Assembly: GCA_045599385.1 (NCBI GenBank)
Contig: JAZRVW010000007.1
Location: 1-29,586, forward strand
Direction: 5' to 3'
Source of the DNA: F23-B02 sp045599385
GTDB lineage: Bacteria; Bacillota; Clostridia; Oscillospirales; Oscillospiraceae
Length of the DNA: 29,586 nt
Shown here: in pieces, positions 19,959 through 26,361 of the stretch
Layout: every line of letters starts with the position of its first letter
Position numbering within the stretch: position 1 is the first letter of the stretch
The notes under the pieces: model-generated
Database searches by the model: none
Seen by the model: only the letters and a program-made list of their open reading frames with translations
What the model was told of the DNA's origin: nothing
Position numbers and translations under genes: made by a program

Positions 19959-20660
19959 ATGAATGAAATTCTGACGCAGGGCTTTGCGGAGCTGGGCATT
20001 GAGGCTTCCGAAAATGCCTGCCATAAGCTGAAGACTTATTTTGAATATCTTGAGGAGCGCAACAAGGTTATGAACCTTACCGCAATCAGCGGTGAGGAGG
20101 ACGTTGCGCGCCTGCATTTTCTTGACTGCGCCGCCATGCTCGGTGCCGTTGAACTCAGCGGTAAGCGGGTTGTTGATGTGGGAACAGGTGCGGGATTTCC
20201 CGGAATGGTGCTGAAAATTCTTGAACCGTCGGCGGAATTTGTTCTGCTGGATTCACTCAACAAGCGAATTGACTTTCTTTCCGAGCTGTGCGGAAGGCTC
20301 GAGCTTGATAAGATAAGCTGTATCCACGCCAGAGCGGAGGAGGCGGCGGCCGAAATGGGCGGCACCTTTGATGTTGCCACAAGCCGTGCCGTTGCCCGTC
20401 TTAACGTGCTGTGTGAGCTCTGTCTGCCCTTTCTTAAGGTGGGCGGCGTGTTTGCCGCAATGAAGGGACCCGACTGCGCAGAGGAGCTTAAGGAGGCGGA
20501 GAACGCCGTAAAGCTTCTGGGCGGCAGAATAAAGGAAACCGTCAGCTATGCAATCCCCGGAACTGATATTACCCACAGCATTGTAATTGTTGAAAAAATC
20601 AAACCCACTCACCCGAAGTATCCGCGTAAATGGGCCCAGATAAAAAAACAGCCGCTGTAG
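19959..20660 (+). CDS. rsmG: 16S rRNA (guanine527-N7)-methyltransferase
   Basis: 233 residues from the ATG at 19959 (GGTGAT just upstream; the GTG at 19950 lies in the same site). NLTAISGEEDVARLHFLD, then the SAM-binding VVDVGTGAGFPGMVLKI (about 70-87), LLDSLNKRIDFL, ATSRAVARLNVLCEL and FAAMKGP are the GidB/RsmG signature. The enzyme methylates G527 in the 530 loop of 16S rRNA; loss gives low-level streptomycin resistance in other bacteria. It is usually beside mnmG (gidA) near the origin; here mnmG is not adjacent. A bidirectional terminator follows. Confidence 0.97.
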   Translation: MNEILTQGFAELGIEASENACHKLKTYFEYLEERNKVMNLTAISGEEDVARLHFLDCAAMLGAVELSGKRVVDVGTGAGFPGMVLKILEPSAEFVLLDSLNKRIDFLSELCGRLELDKISCIHARAEEAAAEMGGTFDVATSRAVARLNVLCELCLPFLKVGGVFAAMKGPDCAEELKEAENAVKLLGGRIKETVSYAIPGTDITHSIVIVEKIKPTHPKYPRKWAQIKKQPL

Positions 20661-20681
20661 GACTGCGCTGCACAGAACATG

Positions 20682-20719
20682 AAAAAGTACGGCAATACTG
20701 ATGTATTGCCGTACTTTTT
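20682..20719. terminator. Bidirectional terminator between rsmG and the lipoprotein gene
   Basis: 17-bp perfect stem starting AAAAAGTACGGCAATAC, TGAT loop. The right arm overlaps the stop codon region of the minus-strand gene. Confidence 0.93.
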
Positions 20720-21179
20720 ATATATTGGTGTGAATGTAATACAGAGTGCCGCTTTCCACGTCAAAGTAATATACAGAATAGTTGTCGTACTTTCCGTATT
20801 CCGAATTACCGATGGGTCTGCCTTCCATAGTATCGATATACCAGTAATCACCCGCGTTTATGCATGATGCGTCAAAATCGAACTCTGCACTGCGCTTTTC
20901 CACCGACATCCATTCAGAAAAATTCTCAAAATATCCTATGACATTTTCTACATCGGCATCAGTAACTGGGCTGTATTCGGAGCGTGAGTCAAATACTTCG
21001 GCACCGTCTGCACCGTAGATGTATTTGCAGTAGTCTGTGAAATCCTGAGTACCGTTAGGGTCAAAATGCTCAACGCAGCTTTCATAGCAGTCGGGAATAT
21101 GGGGTGCAGGGAGCATTTTGCAGGCACAAAGAGAAAAGACAGCGGAAAGCACAAGCAGAATACAGATTATCTTTTTTAT
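20718..21179 (-). CDS. Small lipoprotein of unknown function, no canonical start codon
   Basis: About 153 residues if read from an ATA at 21179-21177. That codon begins IKKIICILLVLSAVFS followed by lipobox LCAC, a textbook lipoprotein signal, and AAAGGA lies nine bases upstream (21194-21189). No ATG or GTG occurs there. A TTG in frame at 21251 lies upstream of the only good promoter (21236-21207), so it is unlikely to be in the messenger; GTG within the signal peptide would destroy it. The mature part has one Cys-rich start (PDCYESCVEHFD) and ends in DNYSVYYFDVESGTLYYIHTNI (a beta-rich tail). A role cannot be assigned. Either it starts from a rare codon or an ancestral ATG has changed to ATA and the gene is weakly expressed or decaying; the rest of the frame is intact. 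Confidence 0.7.
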   Translation of the reverse strand: MKKIICILLVLSAVFSLCACKMLPAPHIPDCYESCVEHFDPNGTQDFTDYCKYIYGADGAEVFDSRSEYSPVTDADVENVIGYFENFSEWMSVEKRSAEFDFDASCINAGDYWYIDTMEGRPIGNSEYGKYDNYSVYYFDVESGTLYYIHTNI

Positions 21180-21206
21180 ACCAATCAGTCCTTTCGGGCT
21201 TATGCT

Positions 21207-21236
21207 ATCATACAATTCCGGTGGGTTTATGAACAA
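21207..21236 (-). promoter_or_regulatory. Promoter of the small lipoprotein gene
   Basis: On the minus strand TTGTTC (21236-21231), 18-base spacer, TATGAT (21212-21207). Transcription would begin near 21200, just ahead of AAAGGA. Confidence 0.55.
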
Positions 21237-21273
21237 ATAATTAATAATCAATTTTTTAACTTATACATATCTG

Positions 21274-21302
21274 TTGACATTGTTCATTTGCCGTGTTAAA
21301 CT
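21274..21302 (+). promoter_or_regulatory. Promoter of the glycine riboswitch transcript
   Basis: TTGACA at 21274-21279, 17-base spacer, TAAACT at 21297-21302. Confidence 0.75.
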
Positions 21303-21315
21303 CACTACATAATCC

Positions 21316-21432
21316 GTTGAAACCCCAAGAATCTTAGGAAACTGGGGGTGGAGGAAGCTCTGGAGAATCCCGAAAGGGTGCCGAAGGTGTAAGGCGCAAG
21401 CCGAATCTCTCAGGCCAAAGGACAGAGGAAGC
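21316..21432 (+). promoter_or_regulatory. Glycine riboswitch (single aptamer with 5' accessory stem)
   Basis: The 3' part ATCTCTCAGGCCAAAGGACA (21405-21424) is the near-invariant glycine aptamer core; before it are GAATCCCGAAAGGGTGCCGAAGG-type P2/P3 elements. P1 is CTCTG (21358-21362) with CAGAG (21423-21427). Only one aptamer is present; the upstream CCCCA/TGGGG stem (21323-21347) may be the remnant accessory stem of singlet types. A terminator follows and the downstream gene is an AGCS transporter, a known target class. Confidence 0.93.
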
Positions 21433-21463
21433 ATCGTTGTATGTTTTCTTAATAAACTCCGGA

Positions 21464-21491
21464 GCTGCTGAACTATCAGCAGCGTTTTTTT
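21464..21491 (+). terminator. Riboswitch-controlled terminator
   Basis: GCTGCTGA / TCAGCAGC with ACTA loop and seven T, between aptamer and symporter gene. Its 5' arm overlaps CTCCGGAGCT (21457-21466), which can pair instead with AGCTCTGGAG (21356-21365) in the aptamer P1 strand. Confidence 0.9.
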
Positions 21492-21519
21492 ATTTTTCAA
21501 GTAATCGGAGGTACGGAAA

Positions 21520-22953
21520 ATGAATTTTGAAGCGATTGAGCAGACCCTGTACGGCATAGTCTGCGATATCAACAACTATCTGTCAAACTACACGCTGGTT
21601 ATTTTGCTTGTGGGCTGCGGTCTGTGGTTCACAATCAAGACCGGATTTGTTCAGATTAGATGCTTCGGCGAAGCATGGCGCGGCGTTTTCGGAAACTTCA
21701 CCATGCGCGGCGGTAAGCATGAAGGCGGCATAAGCTCCTTCCAGGCTCTGACCACAGCCATTGCGGCTCAGGTCGGTACGGGCAACATCGTCGGTGCCTG
21801 CGGCGCAATCCTCATCGGCGGTCCCGGTGCTATCTTCTGGATGTGGGTCATCGCCTTCTTTGGCATGGCAACCATTTATGCTGAGGCTGTGCTTGCACAG
21901 TCTACCCGCAAGGTAAACGCTGACGGCACCGTAGCCGGCGGCCCTGTTTACTACATCAAGCACGCATTCAAGGGCGGCTTCGGTAAGTTCCTTGCAGGCT
22001 TCTTCGCTGTTGCAATCATTCTTGCCCTCGGCTTCATGGGCGCAATGGTTCAGTCCAACTCCATCGGCGAAAGCTGCAGCACCGCATTCGGCATTCCCAC
22101 ATGGGTCATCGGCGTTGTACTCTGCATCGTTGCAGCAGTCATTTTTATCGGCGGCGTTCAGCGTATTGCAGCCGTAACCGAAAAAATCGTTCCCATTATG
22201 GCGGTTCTGTACATAATCGGCGGCCTTATCATCATTGCCTGCCGCATCAAGTATATCCCCGCAACCTTCGGCCTTATCTTCAAGTGCGCATTTAATCCTA
22301 CCGCAGTTCTCGGCGGCGGCATTGGTGCTGCAATCTATGCGGCAATCACCCAGGGCGCAAAGCGCGGCCTCTTCTCCAATGAAGCCGGTATGGGCTCCAC
22401 TCCTCACGCACACGCACAGGCAAAGGTCAAGACTCCTCACGAGCAGGGTGTTGTTGCAATGATGGGTGTTTTTATTGATACCTTCATCGTCCTCACCATG
22501 ACTGCACTTGTTGTTATCTCCACCATGTATGTGGGCGACGGAAAGCTCGCAGGTGTTATCACCAGTGAAGAAAATCTCAGCGCTCTTGAAATTGTAAAGA
22601 CCAACCTTGCACAGCTTGCCTTCGGCAGCGTGTTCGGCGAAAACGTCGGCAACATCTTTGTTGCGGTATGCCTCATCTTCTTCGCGTTCTCCACTATCGT
22701 GGGCTGGAACTTCTTCGGACGCATCAATGTTGAATACCTTTTCGGCAAGAAGGCTGTTCTGCCTTACTCCGTCATCGCAATCGTATTCATCTTCCTGGGC
22801 TCCATTCTTTCCAACGATCTCGTATGGGAGCTCACGGATATGTTCAATAACCTCATGGTTATCCCCAACGTAATTGCTCTGCTGGCACTGAGCGGCATTG
22901 TAGTTGCTTCTGCAAAGAATGCAAAGAAGCCCGAAAGACTGAACAACAAGTAA
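21520..22953 (+). CDS. Sodium:alanine/glycine symporter (AGCS family)
   Basis: 477 residues, normal for the family, almost entirely hydrophobic helices (about 10-11). SSFQALTTAIAAQVGTGNIVG and GGPGAIFWMW near residues 68-105, GGPVYYIKHA, and RGLFSNEAGMGSTPHAHA are AGCS signatures, the first including Na and substrate contacts. It imports alanine and/or glycine with Na. The glycine riboswitch and terminator directly upstream argue that glycine is a physiological substrate. CGGAGG at 21506-21511 sets the ATG at 21520. It is a single-gene transcript ending at a strong terminator. Codon use is like that of highly expressed neighbours (few rare codons), suggesting substantial expression. Confidence 0.95.
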   Translation: MNFEAIEQTLYGIVCDINNYLSNYTLVILLVGCGLWFTIKTGFVQIRCFGEAWRGVFGNFTMRGGKHEGGISSFQALTTAIAAQVGTGNIVGACGAILIGGPGAIFWMWVIAFFGMATIYAEAVLAQSTRKVNADGTVAGGPVYYIKHAFKGGFGKFLAGFFAVAIILALGFMGAMVQSNSIGESCSTAFGIPTWVIGVVLCIVAAVIFIGGVQRIAAVTEKIVPIMAVLYIIGGLIIIACRIKYIPATFGLIFKCAFNPTAVLGGGIGAAIYAAITQGAKRGLFSNEAGMGSTPHAHAQAKVKTPHEQGVVAMMGVFIDTFIVLTMTALVVISTMYVGDGKLAGVITSEENLSALEIVKTNLAQLAFGSVFGENVGNIFVAVCLIFFAFSTIVGWNFFGRINVEYLFGKKAVLPYSVIAIVFIFLGSILSNDLVWELTDMFNNLMVIPNVIALLALSGIVVASAKNAKKPERLNNK

Positions 22954-22966
22954 ATAACCAAATAGA

Positions 22967-22998
22967 AAATCCACCGTTCTTTGAACGGTGGATTTTTA
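22967..22998. terminator. Terminator between the symporter and azlD
   Basis: 13-bp stem AAATCCACCGTTC / GAACGGTGGATTT with T run; A run on the left lets it serve azlD on the minus strand. Confidence 0.9.
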
Positions 22999-23003
22999 AT
23001 GCT

Positions 23004-23339
23004 TTAAATAAATACCATTTGAATCAGTATCATATAGCAGGCGGTGCCGCCGAAGATGCTCAGCAGCGTGTTGCCGCGCCACAAATGAAGTCCTGCGGTG
23101 ACGGCGCTTGCGATGATGTAGGGCAGCCAGCCGCCGACGGAGGTAAAGCTTATGCCCTTGATGCAGTAGATAATCAGCGTTGCCATGATTGCCATGGGCA
23201 GTACCTTGCCGAGATATCTTATGACAGCCGGGACTTCTTTTCCTCGGAATATCAGGAAGGGGAGCGCGCGTTCAAGCTGAGTGCAGGCAACGCAGATTGC
23301 GATTACTATCAGAGTACGGGTGAGATTAATCTCCATCAT
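23004..23339 (-). CDS. azlD: Branched-chain amino acid exporter subunit, AzlD family
   Basis: 111 residues, four hydrophobic segments. CVACTQLERALPFLIFRGKEVP is the AzlD signature near residues 17-38, followed by IRYLGKVLPMAIMATLIIY. AzlD is the small partner of AzlC; together they export branched-chain amino acids and analogues such as azaleucine. Two ATGs in a row (23339, 23336) overlap the azlC stop by four bases or less, so translation is coupled. It ends at the terminator shared with the symporter. Confidence 0.93.
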   Translation of the reverse strand: MMEINLTRTLIVIAICVACTQLERALPFLIFRGKEVPAVIRYLGKVLPMAIMATLIIYCIKGISFTSVGGWLPYIIASAVTAGLHLWRGNTLLSIFGGTACYMILIQMVFI

Positions 23340-24031
23340 TCCGCCTCCTTTTCCGCGCTGTCAAGGCGACTGCGGAACACCACGAGCAGAGCAACCGTTA
23401 TAACAAGTGAGGGGAGAATGAAGTTCTGCGCTCCGATGACAGCAAGGCAGATTATGCTTGAGGCAAAGGCAAGCAGGGCAGGGAGCGCCGTGTCGCTGCC
23501 TTTGAGCTGATCAATGAGTATTATAATGAAAAGCGCGGTCAGCGCAAAATCAATGCCGGTTGTGTCAAAGGGAATGAGCGAACCGATGAGTGCGCCCAAC
23601 ATGGAAAGCACCATCCAATAGAAAACAAGCAGTGCCGCAGTCAGTACGTAGGCCCATTTTTCGTTCACACCCTCGCCGAAATCGTGGGAGCAGTGCAGGG
23701 AGAAGTTTTCATCGGAAAGGGAATAGATGAGGAAGTATTTCCAGCCGCCGAACTCACGGAATTTTTCAATAAAGGGCAGACCGTAAAAAATGTGACGGCT
23801 GTTTATCAGCAGGGCCATAATTGCAACGGTGATGTAGGACTCAAGCCCCGTGAAAAAGCTCACCATAAGAAACTGAAGGGAGCCTGCGTGTACAACCAGA
23901 CTTACCGTACCTGTCCACAGAAAATTGTAGCCAGCGCTGGCCATGAGTACGCCGTAGGCAAGCGCAACCGGAATCCAGCTTATACCTATGGGGAAGCTGT
24001 GCTTCAGCGCGTACAGAAAAGTTTTTTTCAT
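23336..24031 (-). CDS. azlC: Branched-chain amino acid exporter subunit, AzlC family
   Basis: 231 residues with about seven hydrophobic segments. FPIGISWIPVALAYGVLMASAG, SLVVHAGSLQFLMV and LLINSRHIFYGLPF are AzlC hallmarks; YSLSDENFSL is also typical. It forms the large subunit of the AzlCD exporter in the cytoplasmic membrane. GGAG is placed about ten bases before the ATG. The promoter is TTGACA-16-TAAAAT at 24086-24059, so azlCD is transcribed away from crcB. No Lrp/AsnC regulator (azlB) is adjacent, unlike Bacillus. Confidence 0.95.
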   Translation of the reverse strand: MKKTFLYALKHSFPIGISWIPVALAYGVLMASAGYNFLWTGTVSLVVHAGSLQFLMVSFFTGLESYITVAIMALLINSRHIFYGLPFIEKFREFGGWKYFLIYSLSDENFSLHCSHDFGEGVNEKWAYVLTAALLVFYWMVLSMLGALIGSLIPFDTTGIDFALTALFIIILIDQLKGSDTALPALLAFASSIICLAVIGAQNFILPSLVITVALLVVFRSRLDSAEKEAE

Positions 24032-24058
24032 AGCACCAACTCCAAAAAGAATATAAAA

Positions 24059-24086
24059 ATTTTACCATAAACGTACACGGTGTCAA
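24059..24086 (-). promoter_or_regulatory. azlCD promoter
   Basis: On the minus strand TTGACA (24086-24081), 16-base spacer, TAAAAT (24064-24059). Confidence 0.8.
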
Positions 24087-24100
24087 TAAAAGTTATTTTG

Positions 24101-24129
24101 TTGACTAATGAACGGGGGAATTGTATAAT
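24101..24129 (+). promoter_or_regulatory. crcB promoter
   Basis: TTGACT at 24101-24106, 17-base spacer, perfect TATAAT at 24124-24129. The leader is only about 23 bases, so there is no fluoride riboswitch. Confidence 0.88.
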
Positions 24130-24158
24130 CGTGACATCTGAAAAAGGTAAGTGATAAT

Positions 24159-24524
24159 ATGCTAAATTGCGTTTTTGTGGGACTTGGCGGCTTTGCAGGC
24201 TCGATTCTGCGTTATCTTGTGGGACTTCTGCCCCTTGAAGCATCAAACGGTTTTCCGGTTAAAACTCTTATCATCAATATTCTGGGCAGCTTCGCTCTCG
24301 GAATTATTGCGGCGGCTGCGGCAAAAAACAGTTCCATTGACCCCAAAATTGTGCTAATGCTCAAGGTCGGTGTATGCGGAGGCTTTACCACCTTTTCTAC
24401 CTTTGCCTACGAAACACAGAGCCTGATGCAGAACGGAAACACATGGCTTGCCCTGTCGTATGCCCTCCTCAGCCTTGTTCTCGGTGTTGCGTCAATATTC
24501 CTTGCGCAGTCGATAATTCACTAA
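24159..24524 (+). CDS. crcB: Fluoride channel Fluc/CrcB
   Basis: 121 residues, four membrane helices. GLGGFAGSILRYLVG (Arg18), KTLIINILGSFALG (Asn40) and GGFTTFSTF (74-82) are the full Fluc signature; the two Phe of the last motif line the fluoride path. The protein works as an antiparallel dimer and lets fluoride leave the cell. A single copy suggests a homodimer; some Firmicutes carry two adjacent genes. It has its own strong promoter and terminator, and appears constitutive because the leader is too short for the usual fluoride riboswitch. Confidence 0.96.
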   Translation: MLNCVFVGLGGFAGSILRYLVGLLPLEASNGFPVKTLIINILGSFALGIIAAAAAKNSSIDPKIVLMLKVGVCGGFTTFSTFAYETQSLMQNGNTWLALSYALLSLVLGVASIFLAQSIIH

Positions 24525-24548
24525 AAAGCGGTGAATACCGCTTTTTAA
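24523..24548 (+). terminator. Terminator of crcB
   Basis: 10-bp stem AAAAAGCGGT / ACCGCTTTTT with GAAT loop; it overlaps the stop codon. Confidence 0.88.
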
Positions 24549-24565
24549 TCATTTTTGGTTTTTTG

Positions 24566-24594
24566 TTGACTTTGTCTGATTCCTTTAGTATCAT
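24566..24594 (+). promoter_or_regulatory. Promoter of the alpha/beta hydrolase gene
   Basis: TTGACT at 24566-24571, 17-base spacer, TATCAT at 24589-24594. Confidence 0.8.
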
Positions 24595-24636
24595 TTAACC
24601 ATAAGGAAAATAATTACAAAGTAAGGAGAAATAAAA

Positions 24637-25467
24637 ATGAAGAAAAGAATACTGGCACTTGTCCTTGTGCTGCTGGTTGCGTTTGCCGCAATGGGAGTTT
24701 CCGCATTTGCCGCACCTTCGGTACAGTGCATTGCACCCGATACCGAGACTGTTGCAACCTACAAGGATCTTGACAAGTGGGGAATTTCAGGAACAATCGT
24801 TGTATACCCTAAATCTCTCGAAACCGCCGACGCGGAGTACCCCGTAATTGCGTGGGCTAACGGCACGGGCTGTGTTACCGCTCTGTACTACAAGCTTTTT
24901 GAGATGTGGGCAGCCAGCGGCTATGTTGTTGTTGCCGACACCAATGTTATGACAGCTGACGGAGCTTCAGTCATTAGCTCTATCGACTATATCCTTGCAA
25001 AGAACGCCGATGAAAACAGCATTTTCTACGGTAAAATCAACGCTGACGCAATCGGCGCCGCAGGTCATTCCCAGGGCGGCAGAGGCGTTGTCAATGCCTG
25101 TGCAAAGGACAGCAGAATAAAGTGCATCCTTTCCATTGCAGGTGCAAGTAACAAGGACGAGGCAAGCGGCGTTACCTGCCCCGCATTCTATATGACAGGC
25201 TCCGCAGACCTCATCGTTTTCGCGCCCATGTGGGTAAAGCCCTCCTACAACGCAAGCCAGGGGCCTGCGGTTTACGCCTGTCTTAAGCTGGCGCCCCACA
25301 CAACCTGCATGATAGTTCCCGATAAAATCGCCAACTACGGCGTGCTGTGGTTTGACCTCTTCCTCAAGGGCGAAAGCGGCAACCTTGCTGTGTTCGTACC
25401 CGGAGGTCAGCTTTCCATGGATAAGAACTGGAAGGACGTGACGAGCAAGGCGGGTATTGGCTGGTAA
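24637..25467 (+). CDS. Secreted alpha/beta hydrolase (chlorophyllase/cutinase-like fold)
   Basis: 276 residues. Signal peptide 1-26 (VSAFAA). The core is a serine alpha/beta hydrolase: PVIAWANGTGC supplies the oxyanion region, AAGHSQGGRG the nucleophile Ser145, YMTGSADLIV the acid Asp191, and LAPHTTC His221, in the order Ser-Asp-His. The spacing and ANGTGC resemble the dienelactone-hydrolase, chlorophyllase and polyester-hydrolase branch. A conserved GVLWFDLFLKGE follows, as in that group. It should cleave an ester outside the cell; the substrate is unknown. Extra Cys pairs (C31, C79, C155, C163, C181, C215, C224) could form disulphides. AAGGAG sets the start. Monocistronic, between promoter and terminator. 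Confidence 0.85.
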   Translation: MKKRILALVLVLLVAFAAMGVSAFAAPSVQCIAPDTETVATYKDLDKWGISGTIVVYPKSLETADAEYPVIAWANGTGCVTALYYKLFEMWAASGYVVVADTNVMTADGASVISSIDYILAKNADENSIFYGKINADAIGAAGHSQGGRGVVNACAKDSRIKCILSIAGASNKDEASGVTCPAFYMTGSADLIVFAPMWVKPSYNASQGPAVYACLKLAPHTTCMIVPDKIANYGVLWFDLFLKGESGNLAVFVPGGQLSMDKNWKDVTSKAGIGW

Positions 25468-25475
25468 CAAGCAAT

Positions 25476-25509
25476 AAAAAATCCACGGTCAGATGACCGT
25501 GGATTTTTT
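25476..25509. terminator. Terminator between the hydrolase and DUF1508 gene
   Basis: 16-bp stem AAAAAATCCACGGTCA / TGACCGTGGATTTTTT, GA loop. Works on both strands. Confidence 0.92.
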
Positions 25510-25524
25510 ATATGGATATGGGAA

Positions 25525-25899
25525 TTATGCTTCTTCCTTTACGATTGCGGCTTCGGGAGCATTCTTTACGATGCTTGCGATACCGTTGAGGCAGCCTGCC
25601 TTTGCCTTGTAGCCTTCGCCGACAGCGATGATCTGGCCGTTGGTTGCTTTAAGACGGAAGCGGAATTCGCCGGCCTTGTCGGTATAAACCTCGAACTTGG
25701 GGTGCTTCTGAACCTCGAAGTTCTCTACGGTCTGGTCTTCGATTGCTGCGATAGGAGCATTCTTCTTAACGCTCTCAATGCCGTTCATGCAAGCGGCTTC
25801 GGTGGTGTAAACTTCGGAAGTGGCAATGATTTCGCCGTTGCCTGCCTTAAGATTGAACTTGATGCCGGACTTAACTTCCTTAACTACGAATTTGCCCAT
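25525..25899 (-). CDS. YegP-like protein with two DUF1508 repeats
   Basis: 124 residues made of two similar units: FNLKAGNGEIIATSEVYTTEAACMNGIESVKKNAP (about 15-49, quoted by its NGEIIA, EVYTTEAA and NGIESV parts) and FRFRLKATNGQIIAVGEGYKAKAGCLNGIASIVKNAP (about 78-115). This K..NG.IIA.SE.Y.....C..GI.SV..NA pattern is DUF1508/YegP. The family is small, cytoplasmic and widespread, with no agreed function. The start is set by GGAGGT. Promoter TTGCCG-18-TATAAT lies in the gap after ireB, with its -35 inside the ireB terminator. Confidence 0.93.
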   Translation of the reverse strand: MGKFVVKEVKSGIKFNLKAGNGEIIATSEVYTTEAACMNGIESVKKNAPIAAIEDQTVENFEVQKHPKFEVYTDKAGEFRFRLKATNGQIIAVGEGYKAKAGCLNGIASIVKNAPEAAIVKEEA

Positions 25900-25915
25900 G
25901 GGGATACCTCCATAT

Positions 25916-25945
25916 ATTATATTTGTCTGTTTAAAAATACGGCAA
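25916..25945 (-). promoter_or_regulatory. Promoter of the DUF1508 gene
   Basis: On the minus strand TTGCCG (25945-25940), 18-base spacer, perfect TATAAT (25921-25916). Confidence 0.6.
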
Positions 25946-25972
25946 ATCTGTAATTAAACGCAGATTTGCCGT
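25933..25972 (-). terminator. Terminator of ireB
   Basis: On the minus strand ACGGCAAATCTG / CAGATTTGCCGT (25972-25961 with 25950-25939), 10-base loop, then TATTTTTA. Confidence 0.75.
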
Positions 25973-25978
25973 GGATTT

Positions 25979-26227
25979 TCAGTCTTCTTTTCCGAGGTAG
26001 CTTACAAGCAGCTCATGCATAAGCTCGTCGCGGTCAATGCGGCAGATGAGGCTGCGGGCATTGTTGTAATTGGTGATGTATGTGGGGTCCTCGGAAAGAA
26101 TGTAGCCCACCAGCTGATTAACGGGATTATAGCCCTTAATCTTAAGAGAGTTATACACGGACGACAGTATTTCTCTCATTTCGGTTTTGCTGTCGATTGC
26201 GGCAAATTTCCTGGTGATGTCTTCCAT
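25979..26227 (-). CDS. ireB: IreB-family regulatory phosphoprotein (UPF0297)
   Basis: 82 residues. EMREILSSVYNSLKIKGYNPVNQLVGYILSEDPTYI (key parts GYNPVNQLVGY and EDPTYI) and NNARSLICRIDRDELMHELLVSYL are the near-invariant core of UPF0297/DUF965. In Enterococcus faecalis IreB is phosphorylated on N-terminal Thr by the Ser/Thr kinase IreK and affects cephalosporin resistance; here Thr5 is the candidate. In most Firmicutes the gene lies between alaS and ruvX, but here it stands alone after pheST, with its own promoter and terminator. GGAGGG precedes the ATG. Confidence 0.93.
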   Translation of the reverse strand: MEDITRKFAAIDSKTEMREILSSVYNSLKIKGYNPVNQLVGYILSEDPTYITNYNNARSLICRIDRDELMHELLVSYLGKED

Positions 26228-26263
26228 TGTAAAAATCCCTCCATTCAGAATAATACTGATGTT

Positions 26264-26292
26264 ATTATAACCACTTTATTTCAAAATGTAAA
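26264..26292 (-). promoter_or_regulatory. ireB promoter
   Basis: On the minus strand TTTACA (26292-26287), 17-base spacer, perfect TATAAT (26269-26264). Confidence 0.8.
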
Positions 26293-26311
26293 GTATATAT
26301 AATGCGAAATC

Positions 26312-26343
26312 TCCACACTGTCCGATTGAACGGACAGTGTGGA
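26312..26343 (-). terminator. Stem-loop after pheT
   Basis: 13-bp perfect stem TCCACACTGTCCG / CGGACAGTGTGGA with 6-base loop, 19 bases after the pheT stop. The T run on the minus side is weak, so termination may be partial. Confidence 0.6.
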
Positions 26344-26361
26344 ATGATTTTTTGGATATTT

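Noticed and set aside
21316..21360. A second (tandem) glycine aptamer
   Set aside because: Only one copy of the conserved aptamer core is present; the upstream part forms just a short accessory stem.
21583..22974. Minus-strand open frame (463 codons) opposite the symporter
   Set aside because: Antisense to a clear AGCS gene; no domain or start signal.
24130..24158. Possible fluoride riboswitch before crcB
   Set aside because: The consensus promoter leaves only about 23 leader bases, too few for the crcB aptamer.
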